Below are positions 8,102-17,404 of a stretch of DNA of 52,578 nt, in pieces. The stretch spans positions 1-52,578 of the forward strand of contig URKM01000010.1 of the NCBI GenBank assembly GCA_900548365.1, in the 5' to 3' direction. Position 1 is the stretch's first letter. Every line of letters begins with the position of its first letter. The translations under genes and the position numbers were made by a program. The notes below the pieces were generated by a model. It did no database searches. It was given only the letters and a program-made list of their open reading frames with translations, and was not told the origin of the DNA. The stretch is from an uncultured Collinsella sp. GTDB taxonomy: Bacteria > Actinomycetota > Coriobacteriia > Coriobacteriales > Coriobacteriaceae.

Positions 8102-9169
8102 CTACTCGGAAAGCGAGTTCAGGTTGCCCGAGATCGTCGTGGAACCCTCGTCCCCAGCAGAGGCGTCATCCGCATCGGAATGCGCGCGGGACGACGAGCT
8201 GCCGGAAGAGGCGGCGTCCGAGGAGGCGCCTTCCGCGGTATCCTCGCCATCGGCCTGATCGGACTCCTTCTCCTCCTCTGCGCGACGGCGCTCGGAAGAG
8301 GTGGTCAGACCCGAGACCAGGGCGTCCTCGATGCTGACGGGCATCGTGCCGTACCAGGCGGTATGAATCGCCTCGAGGGTGCCGTCGGCGGCGATCTCGT
8401 CCATGGCGGACGTCACGGCGTCGAGCAGCTCGTCGTTCATGGTCCTCACGGCGATCCCGTAGCCATCGGACGCGTCGAGCGCGCCTGCGAACACGATGTC
8501 CCCATACGCCCGGGAGAGATAGGCGCCCGCGGTGGCATCGCAGGCGACGTAATCGACCTCGCCCGCGTCGAGCGCCTCGAGGCACTCGTTGACGTTGCTA
8601 TACGTCTTCTGCTCGGCCTCGATGCCGGCGGCGACCAGAAGGTCCTGGGCAGCGGAGGACGTCTGCACGCCGATCGTCGCGTCGGACAGGTCGGAAACGG
8701 ACGAGGAGACCGGCGAGGGCTTTCCCGCCGCGGTCTTGGTGAAGAGGGCGGGCGCGCTCTCGAGGTAGGCGCCGACGACCGAAACGCCCTTGGCATCGCT
8801 GTCCGCATCGGCCCCGATGTAGACGTCGACCGACCCGGAGGACCCCACCTTGTCGAGGCTCGCATCGGTGTCGAACTCGACATCGAGTCCAAGGCGGTCG
8901 CCCAAGGCGTAGGCGATATCGGCGGCGTAGCCGGTCATCCTGCCATCGGCATCGAGCATCGCCTGCGGGGCGTCGCTCGAATCGATACCCACCACCAGCA
9001 CGCCCTTGCTCGCGATGGCAGGCGTCGACACCCTGCTGCGAACAGAGCGCGGAGGAAGCTCGGCACGCGTCGGAACGAGCAGCGTGCAGCCGCACATGCC
9101 CAAGGCGCCCGCCGTCGCAAGCGAGCACGCCGTCAGTCGCGCCAGACGGCGCGCACGTCCCATATCCAT
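8102..9169 (-). CDS. Amino-acid-type solute-binding lipoprotein (family 3)
   Basis: A 355-residue exported protein. The start is ATG 9169 with GGGGG 7 bases upstream. A basic n-region (MGRARRLARL) and a hydrophobic stretch lead to Cys in MCGC, a plausible but non-canonical lipobox. Residues about 55-290 follow periplasmic-binding family 3: GVLVVGIDSSDAPQAM, GYAADIAYALGDRLGLDVEF, then AGEVDYVACDA and YGIAVRTMNDELLDAV. The last ~60 residues are a Ser/Asp/Glu-rich low-complexity tail. No permease or ATPase is adjacent, so it is an orphan receptor or partners with a distant transporter. The ligand is unknown, probably an amino acid. Confidence 0.85.
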   Translation of the reverse strand: MDMGRARRLARLTACSLATAGALGMCGCTLLVPTRAELPPRSVRSRVSTPAIASKGVLVVGIDSSDAPQAMLDADGRMTGYAADIAYALGDRLGLDVEFDTDASLDKVGSSGSVDVYIGADADSDAKGVSVVGAYLESAPALFTKTAAGKPSPVSSSVSDLSDATIGVQTSSAAQDLLVAAGIEAEQKTYSNVNECLEALDAGEVDYVACDATAGAYLSRAYGDIVFAGALDASDGYGIAVRTMNDELLDAVTSAMDEIAADGTLEAIHTAWYGTMPVSIEDALVSGLTTSSERRRAEEEKESDQADGEDTAEGASSDAASSGSSSSRAHSDADDASAGDEGSTTISGNLNSLSE

Positions 9170-9786
9170 CAAAGATCCCCCGCAGATGCATCGAACTTGA
9201 ATTACGCGGCGGCATCGACCGGCCCATCGGCAGGAAACGCCGCCGTCCTCCCAGCTGACCTGGTATTTGACCCCACACCTGCGCACCGGGACGTTTGCTC
9301 AGCCGCCGCAGCGGCATCACGACTAGCCCGCTCGCCCGCGAAGCACTATTGCCTCAAGAAAAGATAGAACGGACGGTGCGGCTTACTTCTAGGACGCGCC
9401 ATGATCGCCTTGGCGCGCGCGCCGCGGCTTACGTGGATCCCTTTGACCGCGTCTGTCATGGACTAGGATGGGCGCCATCGCCCGTCCGCAACCACAGCCT
9501 GGGAGGAACGAAGGGCATTATAGCAGGTTATGCACGGCACGACAGGATGCTGCACGCCATTTTCGCAGGCTTCGCGGACCACGAATCCGAGGAGGAAGCG
9601 ATGCGTCGGCGGCCGTTCCCCGGGCACGCTCCGCCCGCGCGTCCATCGACACTGTTTCGTATTGAAAAACGACGGCGCCCGCACGGCCTTACCATAAGAG
9701 GGGCATATACTTGAAACACGCCATACTGTTCGCGGCCCGTTGAACGACGACCGGCATCCGGCAGCACCCATCATTTTGGAGCACGC
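9170..9786. other. 617-bp spacer without a supportable gene
   Basis: This region separates the divergent binding-protein and moxR genes. Open frames are present on both strands but none has a convincing ribosome site with family-like sequence. It contains small G/C-rich hairpins around 9465-9485 and must hold the two divergent promoters, but I could not pick a convincing -35/-10 pair. Confidence 0.5.
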
Positions 9787-10899
9787 ATGTCAGGAACCCC
9801 CAACCGCCATCGACCGGATGAAACGCAGATGCATGCAGATAACGGGCTGTTCGCCCGGCTCTCCGCCCGCGCGGGGCAGCACCCCGTTGCCGAGCGGCGG
9901 TCCACGACGGGCACCCGCATCGCCGTCAAGCGCGCCACCCCCGAGGATATCCAGCAGACGCGCGAGCTCGCATGCTCCCTCATCGACGCGCTGCAGGACG
10001 CTCTTTCAGCGAGGCGCCCCGTCCTCGAGCTCGCCGTATGCACGCTGCTCGCCGGCGGCCACCTGCTCATCGAGGACGTGCCCGGCACCGGCAAGACAAC
10101 GCTCGCCCGCGCCCTCGCCAAAACGATAGGCGGCACCCTGAACCGCATCCAGTGCACGTCGGACATGCTGCCGAGCGACTTCACCGGCACGACCGTCTTC
10201 AACCAGCACGAACAGCGATTCGACTTCCATCCCGGCCCGCTCTTCGCCAACGTCGTGCTCGCCGACGAGATCAACCGCGCGAACCCGCGCGCCCAAGCGG
10301 CCATGCTCGAGGCCATGGAGGAGCGCAACGTCACCGTGGACGGCACGACCCACCCGCTGCCGGCCCCCTACTTCGTGATCGCCACGCAAAACCCCGTCGA
10401 GATGGAGGGGACCTTCCCCCTGCCGGAAGCCCAGCTCGACCGCTTCATGACCCGCATCTCCCTGGGCTATCCCGACCCGGAGACCGAGGCGCTGACCTAC
10501 CAGGCACCCAGCGGATACGACCCGCTCTCCCCTCTCGGGCAGCTCTGTTCCGCGGAATCGCTGTCCGCCGCGATTCAGGTCGCATCCCAGATCCATGTTT
10601 CCCCCGAGGTCGCGCGCTACGCCGTGCAGCTGGTAGGAGAGACGCGCGCCGATTCCCGTATCGCCCTGGGAGCATCCCCGCGTGCCGGCCTCGCGCTGCT
10701 CGCCATGGCACGCGCTCGCGCGGTCCTCCTGGGGCAAGACGCCGTGTACCCCGGCGACGTGCGCTCGATGGCCTGCCCCGTCCTCGCCCATCGCCTCCGC
10801 TTCGCCGCTGGAAACCTGGATGCCGAAGAACAGGGCCGCATGCTCTCGACGATCCTGCAGCGCGTCGCCGCGCCCAACCACATCGGCTCGTCATCCTAG
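9787..10899 (+). CDS. MoxR-family AAA ATPase
   Basis: A 370-residue MoxR/RavA-type AAA+ ATPase, a chaperone-like factor usually paired with DUF58 and transglutaminase genes. The N-terminal ~55 residues are variable. The Walker A is EDVPGTGKTTLARAL, the Walker B is VLADEINRANP, sensor 1 is FVIATQNPVEMEGTFPLPEAQLDRF, and the arginine-rich lid ends in SPRAGLALLAMARARA. TTTTGGAG precedes ATG 9787. The partner fusion gene starts 20 bases after its stop, so they are surely co-transcribed. Physiological substrate unknown; probably envelope-related. Confidence 0.93.
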   Translation: MSGTPNRHRPDETQMHADNGLFARLSARAGQHPVAERRSTTGTRIAVKRATPEDIQQTRELACSLIDALQDALSARRPVLELAVCTLLAGGHLLIEDVPGTGKTTLARALAKTIGGTLNRIQCTSDMLPSDFTGTTVFNQHEQRFDFHPGPLFANVVLADEINRANPRAQAAMLEAMEERNVTVDGTTHPLPAPYFVIATQNPVEMEGTFPLPEAQLDRFMTRISLGYPDPETEALTYQAPSGYDPLSPLGQLCSAESLSAAIQVASQIHVSPEVARYAVQLVGETRADSRIALGASPRAGLALLAMARARAVLLGQDAVYPGDVRSMACPVLAHRLRFAAGNLDAEEQGRMLSTILQRVAAPNHIGSSS

Positions 10900-10919
10900 C
10901 GCCCAGCAGGTCCCTCGCC

Positions 10920-13900
10920 ATGGAACGCAGCCGCCCTCCACAACGTCCCCGACCCTCTTCCGCGCCGCACGGCGCGTCTCGACGACGGTTCCGCCGCGCC
11001 TTCCCGGAGCTCCCCTTACGCCCCACCGCATATGGCGCGGTCGTTGGCGTCGCGGGAATAGCGCTCGGCTGCGCAGCATGGGCGCTCGGCTCGGCCGCGC
11101 TCTTCACCGGAGCGCTCGGCATCCTGTGCGCCCACGCCCTCTCGTTGGCCGGCGCGCTGCTGGGGCGCGGCGGGTCAAGCGAGGGCGATCTCACCGCAGC
11201 GCTTCGCTCAGCGCTACTTGCGGACACGAGAACATGGCGGCTCTACGATCGCCTGGATGAGGGCGGCCGCATCGTCGACTCGTTTACCAGCAGCGAGCAT
11301 CCCGCCGGGAGGGGCCTCTTTATGCAGCGGCGGGCAACCACCTGCTGGACCGGCATGTTTTGGCTCTGGCGCGCGACCTCCGTGTCCGATCGCGACATCG
11401 AGGTCTGCCAGCCTCCCCGAGCGGACGCGGCGCACGACGCGATGCCCGCCAAGAAAGAGCGCGGGCGACGCAGCCCCGTCGGGAAACGCGCCGCACGGGA
11501 CGCCTCGCTCATCCGGCCCTATGAGGCGGGCGATGAGCTCAGCTCGATCGCTTGGCGCCTAAGCGCGCACCACGACGGGCTCATATCGTTCGAACGCACC
11601 TACGACGATGACAGGCGAATCCTGTTGATCGCGGACACCGGAAGCGCTGGGTCGGAATCCGAGATGGACGCCCTCGCCGCAGGGCTCCTCGCATGCTGGG
11701 AGCGTTCGGCGCGCCCCGCGGGCGGGTGCAATCCCCCCGCCCGGCTCCAACTCACCGATGGCGACCGGGTGCTCGCCGACTCACTGGCATGCAAGCGCTT
11801 CTGCGCCGCCCTGTTTCCATCCGTCCCCCGCAGCGCGTCCGATGCCCGCGAGCAGGCTGAGGAGCGGGGGCGGCGCATCGTGCGCACCGCGCGAAAGACG
11901 CGCGCCGCGAGCATGGTCCTCGTCACGCTCGACGACGAATCGGACCTCGCTCGCGCCATCGCCGAGACCGAGATCTCGCGATTTGTCACCTGCATCAAAA
12001 TTGATCCCCGCGCGCGGAGATCGGACGCCCCTCCCGCCGCGGAAGCCCCTCCCTTCGCCCCCGCATCCGAAAACGTCGACGCCCCCGCGCGCCCGTCGCG
12101 CGAAATCGCCTCGATGCCACTCGATGCGATCGCGATCATCGCGCCCCTCGTCATCGTAGCCGACGCTCTCTCGCAGCTGTTCTCCCCCGGCCTATGGCAT
12201 GCGGTCGTGCTTGCATGCGCCGCCGTGCTCGCATGCGAGGCCGTCGCCTACGACCGAGCCCGCCGTTCGCGGCGCGCGCGGGCATTGCGGCTTGTGATCC
12301 CCGCCCTCGTCACCGCATCCGTCCTTGCGGGCGGCGCATACGTGGTGCACCGCGTCGCCATCGAGCCGTTGGGCGCCGGGTTCCCATCCCTCGCTACGAC
12401 CCCGTTTTCAATCGGAGGCATCGAGCTTGACGGCCCCCTCGCGACATTCGGCGGCATCCTCTACGGAGGACTCGCCTCGCTCTACTACGGCCAGTGGGTT
12501 CCGGTAACGGTCTCTCCCTGGGGAGATGCCGCGCTCATCTTCATCACGTGCTGCATCGCCACCCTGCTGCAGCCCCTTGTGCTCGGCAAAAGGTCGCGAC
12601 CGCTTATCGCGCTGGCATCTCTCGCAACCATCGCCGCGCCCCACATCCTGCTCGACGCGACCGAGCCGTTGCACGAGCTCGTCATCGCCATCGCCTGCGG
12701 ATGCTACCTCCTGGCCCGGTCGCACGATCGCAGCGGCGACGCGCCGGTCCGGACGCCTGGTCGCGCCGGCAATGCGAAACCGTTCGCCCGCACGCTCCCG
12801 TTGGTGCGAGCCCGCCTCGCGGTGAGCGCTTCCGAGCGGGACGGCGAACGTCCCCCTTCGTGGAGCGCGATCCCCCGTGCCTGCTCCCCATGCATTCCCT
12901 GCATCCTCATCGGCCTGATCGCCTCGCTCTCGGCGCAGCCCCTGTGCGACCTCGCCGACAACTCGCTGCGGACGTCATCATCCGCGATCGACGGCTTCCT
13001 CGCCGCGCAAGGCGAGAAGCCCCTTGTCGACCTGCGTCGCGATCTGGCGCGTACCGAGGAGCGGAACGCCCTCACCTGCGTTGCCGTCCAAGCCAACGGC
13101 GCCGCATACGAAGGCCGCCTCTATCTGCGAACACATGTGCTCGACGGCTTCAACGGAACGACGTGGTTCCAAGATGATGCCGATACGGACCAAAACGCCC
13201 TGGTCGGCACCGAGACGACCGCCGCGGAACATGAGGGGGAAACGACCGCGATGCGCATGGACGCCGCGCTCCCCCTTTCCAATATCGCCCACGTCGAGCA
13301 GGCGTCCAGCGCCCGGCTCGGCTCGGTCTCGAGCCTGGTGACCACCATCCGCCTTGAGGAGCAAAGAGGCGACCTGCCGACGCCCGCGGAGGTTTCGTCG
13401 ATCTCCGCGCCAGACGACAGCCCTCTGCACGGCGACAGCCTGTTCAGCGATGCATACGGAAACATCTCCTGTGCAGACGGCGAGACGGCGCCAGCTGGCA
13501 GCGTCTACGTCGCAGCCTCCCTCTCTATCGAGCCCTTACACACCATGGAGCAAATCGACGCGCTGGAGCAGGCGGCAGGCATCGTCTGCGACCTCGCCGA
13601 CACCCAGGACGCCCAGGAAGACGCTGCGACGCTGCAACCCGCGCGCCCTGACGCTCGATACCTCAGCCTTCCCGATGACCTGCCCGCCTCGATACGGAAA
13701 ATTCGCAACGGCGCCCTCGACGCCGGCATCAAGGTGCATCGGAGTGCTGCGCCGTCAAAAGCAGATGCACTCGACCAAGTGGCAGCGATGCGCTACCTCA
13801 TGGCGTACTTCGCCGAAGAGGATTTCCGCTATACCACCACCGCTCCAAAGGACGACCTCGGCAATGACTTGGACGCCATCGACGAGTTTCTCCGCAAGCG

Positions 13901-14834
13901 GGATGGTTACTGCGTGCACTACGCCTCCGCGCTCGCGATTCTTGGCCGCAGCCTCGGCGTGCCCACCCGCATAGCCATCGGATATAAGACGCGCCTGCAG
14001 GTGGCGACCGAGCAGAGCGACGCCCAGTCCGGCGCTGCAGCGCCGGTCCGATATGCAACCAATCACGACCTGCATGCATGGACGGAAGCCTATATCGACA
14101 ACGTGGGCTGGATTCCGTTCGATTGCACGCCCGCCCAAACGCTCGACCTCGAATCGAGCGAAGACGCGCCGGCAGGCCTCTCGCACAGCGACGAGTCGAC
14201 CGCGCTCGCCCCACTCGACGAGGACGGCAACGCGATCGACCCCAAACCCGATGCGACGTCTCCGGAAGCAACTTCGCCCGACGGCAGCACCGAAAACGCA
14301 GGCGAGAGCCGCAACGACCTTGTGCAGCAGGCGCAACGTATCGCAAGCGATGCCATGAAGACGCTCGAGCAATCCGCGCGATACGCGCTCCCCCTCCTCG
14401 CGACATGCACGGCCCTCCTCGCTCCCTGTGCGGCACGCAGGCTGCATCGAGCGCGTGCGCGTCGCGCCGCCCGATCGGCTGCGTCGCACTGCTCGCGCGA
14501 GGCCGCTTCCATGATGTGGCGCGAGATCACCGATACCGCCCTCGATGCGGGGCTCACCTGGAGCCCTGCGGACACGGAGGAAGACATCGTGCGCATCATG
14601 CGCGTCGGCCTTGATGAAGAATCGCTACACGCCGTAGAAGATCTAACGCGCCTCATCGCGCGCGCCCGCTATGGAGCCGATCCAACGGATGCCGCCTGCG
14701 AGCGAATAGACGAGCTATTCGATACAACATGCCGGGCGCTGGCGCTTCGCGGGAAGCGCGGCGCTGCTGCACGGCTGGTTCGCGCCCTCGTACCCGCCTC
14801 GATGCTCCGATGCCGCTCGCTACGCCAGCGCTAG
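10920..14834 (+). CDS. DUF58 protein fused to TgpA-like membrane transglutaminase
   Basis: One uninterrupted 1304-residue frame. Residues 1-90: basic start and two membrane helices. Residues about 100-300: DUF58 (vWA-like) module with IRPYEAGDELSSIAWRLSAH at ~198-217 and RRILLIADTGSAG. Residues about 400-690: several membrane helices as in TgpA. Residues about 720-1085: extracytoplasmic region with a transglutaminase-like core; the triad reads Cys998 (GYCVHYAS), His1052 (HAWTEA) and Asp1068 (PFDCTPA). One more helix near 1160 is followed by a DUF4129-like cytoplasmic tail. In most actinobacteria DUF58 and TgpA are separate genes; here they are one. The ATG at 10920 is the first in frame after the moxR stop; its ribosome site (AGCAGG) is weak. 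The stop overlaps that of comF. Confidence 0.87.
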   Translation: MERSRPPQRPRPSSAPHGASRRRFRRAFPELPLRPTAYGAVVGVAGIALGCAAWALGSAALFTGALGILCAHALSLAGALLGRGGSSEGDLTAALRSALLADTRTWRLYDRLDEGGRIVDSFTSSEHPAGRGLFMQRRATTCWTGMFWLWRATSVSDRDIEVCQPPRADAAHDAMPAKKERGRRSPVGKRAARDASLIRPYEAGDELSSIAWRLSAHHDGLISFERTYDDDRRILLIADTGSAGSESEMDALAAGLLACWERSARPAGGCNPPARLQLTDGDRVLADSLACKRFCAALFPSVPRSASDAREQAEERGRRIVRTARKTRAASMVLVTLDDESDLARAIAETEISRFVTCIKIDPRARRSDAPPAAEAPPFAPASENVDAPARPSREIASMPLDAIAIIAPLVIVADALSQLFSPGLWHAVVLACAAVLACEAVAYDRARRSRRARALRLVIPALVTASVLAGGAYVVHRVAIEPLGAGFPSLATTPFSIGGIELDGPLATFGGILYGGLASLYYGQWVPVTVSPWGDAALIFITCCIATLLQPLVLGKRSRPLIALASLATIAAPHILLDATEPLHELVIAIACGCYLLARSHDRSGDAPVRTPGRAGNAKPFARTLPLVRARLAVSASERDGERPPSWSAIPRACSPCIPCILIGLIASLSAQPLCDLADNSLRTSSSAIDGFLAAQGEKPLVDLRRDLARTEERNALTCVAVQANGAAYEGRLYLRTHVLDGFNGTTWFQDDADTDQNALVGTETTAAEHEGETTAMRMDAALPLSNIAHVEQASSARLGSVSSLVTTIRLEEQRGDLPTPAEVSSISAPDDSPLHGDSLFSDAYGNISCADGETAPAGSVYVAASLSIEPLHTMEQIDALEQAAGIVCDLADTQDAQEDAATLQPARPDARYLSLPDDLPASIRKIRNGALDAGIKVHRSAAPSKADALDQVAAMRYLMAYFAEEDFRYTTTAPKDDLGNDLDAIDEFLRKRDGYCVHYASALAILGRSLGVPTRIAIGYKTRLQVATEQSDAQSGAAAPVRYATNHDLHAWTEAYIDNVGWIPFDCTPAQTLDLESSEDAPAGLSHSDESTALAPLDEDGNAIDPKPDATSPEATSPDGSTENAGESRNDLVQQAQRIASDAMKTLEQSARYALPLLATCTALLAPCAARRLHRARARRAARSAASHCSREAASMMWREITDTALDAGLTWSPADTEEDIVRIMRVGLDEESLHAVEDLTRLIARARYGADPTDAACERIDELFDTTCRALALRGKRGAAARLVRALVPASMLRCRSLRQR

Positions 14835-15613
14835 CCCATTACGCGCGCGAGCGCGAGCGCGCGTACGGAGGCGGCGCCGGCACCGCGCAGCGCCGTCGCG
14901 ACCGCCGTGACGGTAGCCCCCGTCGTTATCACGTCGTCGATCAACAGAATCGATGCTCCCCGCATCACCGGGACCAGGGGCTCCACTACCTCGTAGACGC
15001 CACGAGACCCCTCTATGCGTTGCGCGCGGCCCATCTCGCGCTGGTCCCCAACACCATGCTTGACCAGCGCATCTACAAACGGAACCCCCGATAGGTCGCC
15101 AAGAGAGCGCGCGACCGCCTCCATATGGTCGAAGCCGCGGCGCTGAAACGCGCGCGCCGTTGCGGGAACGAACAGCAAGAAATCTGATCCGTCGAGAAAC
15201 GCGCCGAATCGCTGCGGATCGAAGCGTTGGGCATGGAGCGCCGTATCGTAGAGCATCTCGGCGAAAAGGGGCGCGAGCCGTCGCTCCCCGCCATCCTTAT
15301 ACGTTCGAATCATCCGTGACAAAGGGTCCCGGAACGTCGCGCACGCCAGACACGCCTGCGTTGCGACCTCCTCGCCATAGCACTCCGTGCACAGCATCCT
15401 GCCAAACGGCGCACCGCAGCGCGCACAGGCGAGACCGGGATCGATCAAGTCCAGACGGTTCAGGCACTCATCGCACACCAGGCTTCCCAGCCGCTCGCAT
15501 CCCGCGCATCGCGTGGGCGAGAGCGCCTCGAGCAGCTGGTCGCCCAGGCGGTCCATCATCGTGGACAAGCGAGCCGTCCGCTTCGCGCTCCCATGGTTCG
15601 ATACACCCAACAT
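14831..15613 (-). CDS. comF: ComF family phosphoribosyltransferase-like protein
   Basis: A 260-residue ComF/GntX-type protein. The N-terminus has a four-plus-four cysteine zinc-binding region (CAGCERLGSLVCDECL and CARCGAPFGRMLCTECYG). The C-terminal phosphoribosyltransferase-like domain carries the PRPP loop ILLIDDVITTGATVTA. In competent bacteria ComF is needed for DNA uptake or processing; in others its role is unclear. The start at 15613 is preferred over an upstream TTG because of GGGAGAGGG, although that site lies in the arm of a hairpin. Its TAG stop and the TAG of the convergent fusion gene share the palindrome CTAG. Confidence 0.88.
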   Translation of the reverse strand: MLGVSNHGSAKRTARLSTMMDRLGDQLLEALSPTRCAGCERLGSLVCDECLNRLDLIDPGLACARCGAPFGRMLCTECYGEEVATQACLACATFRDPLSRMIRTYKDGGERRLAPLFAEMLYDTALHAQRFDPQRFGAFLDGSDFLLFVPATARAFQRRGFDHMEAVARSLGDLSGVPFVDALVKHGVGDQREMGRAQRIEGSRGVYEVVEPLVPVMRGASILLIDDVITTGATVTAVATALRGAGAASVRALALARVMG

Positions 15614-15649
15614 AAACAGCCCTCTCCCGTTGCACGGACGAGAGAGGGC
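15611..15649 (-). promoter_or_regulatory. Hairpin covering the comF ribosome site
   Basis: GCCCUCUC (15649-15642) pairs with GAGAGGGC (15626-15619); the second arm is the Shine-Dalgarno sequence of comF, six bases before its ATG. It may also act as a weak terminator for the upstream ricT gene, since UGUUU follows. Confidence 0.5.
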
Positions 15650-15703
15650 GATGTGATTCAAATGTACCCGAGAACCCCCGACGCCAAACGGCCGAGCACG
15701 GAT

Positions 15704-17404
15704 TTATTCGCCGGCGGAACCGGAGTCCGCGGCGCCACCGCGCGGCGCCTCCCCGCCGCCCTGCTTGGGCTTGCGCGAACGACGACGGCGGCGCTTCTTC
15801 GGCGCGCCCTCGGCGGCACCGTCCTCGGGAGCCCCGTTCGAACGCCTGGCCTCCGGACGGGCGGCATCGGAGCGCTTTCCCCCCGTTCCGGCATCCGAGC
15901 GCTTGTCCCCGCGACCGGCGGCGCGCTTCTCAGCCGCCGCACCCCCGCCATCGCCGGGACGGCGGCGCGTCACCTTGATGTCACCGGACGAAATCTGCTC
16001 GGCAACGGAGGCGACCTCGGGCTTCTTGGACGTATGGCGCCTGCGCGAGCGACCGGATTCCGTCGGCTGCCCCTCGGCGCCTGCAGCGCCCGGCTGCTCC
16101 GAGCGCTTCTGCTCGGCGCGGGCGGCGTTCAGGAACGCGGCATCGCGCTCCTCGCCCGAAAGATGCCGGCGACGACGGCGCGAGGACCCAGTCGAGCCGT
16201 CCTGCTGCTGCGCCGGCGCATTGCGACGGGAGGTACCCTGCGCCTGCTCGGCGCCCTCGTTGGCAGCGGAGCGGCGACGACGACGGCGCGGCGTCCCCTG
16301 GGCCTGGTCGCCCTCGCCCTGCTTCGCACCCTGGCCGCGAGAAGCGGAACCCTTGGAAGCCGATCCGCCCTTGCCGCCGAACTTGGCAGCCTCCTCCTCG
16401 CGCATGCGACGACGACGCGGCGTCGGCCCGCTCGCGGCGATGCGATCCGCACGGTCGAGCCCGTCGCCCGTGTCGACGCCGTTTTCACGGTCGAGCTCGA
16501 GCAACGCCAGCGCGATATCCGCCGACTCGATGCGCTCGAGCACGTCGCGCGTCACGCAGTCCGGCCGGCACGCGCAACCCTGCTCGCTCGCCTTCTTCTT
16601 GCAGCCGTCGGAGCACGTCATATCGGCAAGGTTCACACGGAATACCTTGCCGTTCTCCAAACGCAAGATCAGCTCCTCGCGCGGGGTGTTGTATTCCTGC
16701 ACCTTCGCCTTGCCCAGCGGGGTGTCGATCAGCGCCTTCTTTTTGGGAGCACGGGACTTGAAATCCTTGTATGCCTCGAACTCGTAGCGCAGGCAGCACA
16801 TGAGACGACCGCATACGCCGGAGATCTTTGATGAGTTGAGCGGAAGATCCTGCTCTTTCGCCATGCGGATGGACACGGGCTCGAACTGACCGCCGAAGCG
16901 CGTGCAGCACAGTTCCTGGCCGCAGGTGGCGTAGCCGCCGACCAGCCTCGTCTCATCGCGGACCCCGATCTGGCGCATGTCGACGCGCACGTGGAAGAAG
17001 CTCGACAGATCGCGCACGAGCTGCCGGAAATCAACGCGGTCCTCCGCGGCGAAGTAGAACACGGCCTTCTCGCCGCCGAAGAGGTACTCCACGGCGACCG
17101 GCTTCATATCGAGCTCGTTGCGCGCTACGATGCGACGGAAGTCGCGCATGGCGTCTTCGCCGCGATCGGCGAGCTCGTCGGCATAATCGAGGTCGTCATC
17201 GGTCGCAACGCGCAGCACGGGCTTGAGCGGGGCGGCGAGCTCCGACGCGGGGACCTCGAAGGGGTCGGCCGTGACCAAACCGATCTCGGTGCCGCGCTCG
17301 GTAGAGCAGATGGCGTGGTCGCCCGCCATGATATCGAGCTGCTTGGGATCAAACCACAGCTCGCGCGAGGCGAAAGCGAACTTTACGGGAACAACTACGG
17401 GCAT
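15704..17404 (-). CDS. ricT: PSP1/RicT (YaaT) family protein with long Arg-rich tail
   Basis: A 566-residue protein whose first ~320 residues match the PSP1/YaaT family: MPVVVPVKFAFASRELWFDP, VEYLFGGEKAVFYFAAEDRVDFRxLV-type core, ETRLVGGYATCGQELCCTRF, and SKISGVCGRLMCCLRYE. In Bacillus the homologue joins YlbF and YmcA in an Fe-S complex that affects RNA processing; the cysteine clusters for that are present. Residues ~340-566 are disordered, with repeated RRRRR blocks separated by Gly/Ala/Gln-rich stretches, suggesting RNA binding (inference). The frame is open further upstream, but AAGGAAGG before ATG 17404 sets the start; it overlaps the holB stop by 10 bases. The order tmk-holB-ricT is common in Gram-positives. 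Confidence 0.92.
   Translation of the reverse strand: MPVVVPVKFAFASRELWFDPKQLDIMAGDHAICSTERGTEIGLVTADPFEVPASELAAPLKPVLRVATDDDLDYADELADRGEDAMRDFRRIVARNELDMKPVAVEYLFGGEKAVFYFAAEDRVDFRQLVRDLSSFFHVRVDMRQIGVRDETRLVGGYATCGQELCCTRFGGQFEPVSIRMAKEQDLPLNSSKISGVCGRLMCCLRYEFEAYKDFKSRAPKKKALIDTPLGKAKVQEYNTPREELILRLENGKVFRVNLADMTCSDGCKKKASEQGCACRPDCVTRDVLERIESADIALALLELDRENGVDTGDGLDRADRIAASGPTPRRRRMREEEAAKFGGKGGSASKGSASRGQGAKQGEGDQAQGTPRRRRRRSAANEGAEQAQGTSRRNAPAQQQDGSTGSSRRRRRHLSGEERDAAFLNAARAEQKRSEQPGAAGAEGQPTESGRSRRRHTSKKPEVASVAEQISSGDIKVTRRRPGDGGGAAAEKRAAGRGDKRSDAGTGGKRSDAARPEARRSNGAPEDGAAEGAPKKRRRRRSRKPKQGGGEAPRGGAADSGSAGE

Noticed and set aside
9463..9774. 103-codon minus-strand frame upstream of moxR
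   Set aside because: It has no ribosome site, mixed composition and no recognisable features.
9170..9786. RNase P RNA or another known structured RNA in the long spacer
   Set aside because: I looked for the GAGGAAAGUCC and ACAGA-type conserved blocks and did not find them.
9972..10919. Upstream extension of the DUF58-transglutaminase frame into moxR
   Set aside because: The extension is the out-of-frame reading of moxR, rich in Arg/Pro; ATG 10920 after the moxR stop is the natural start.
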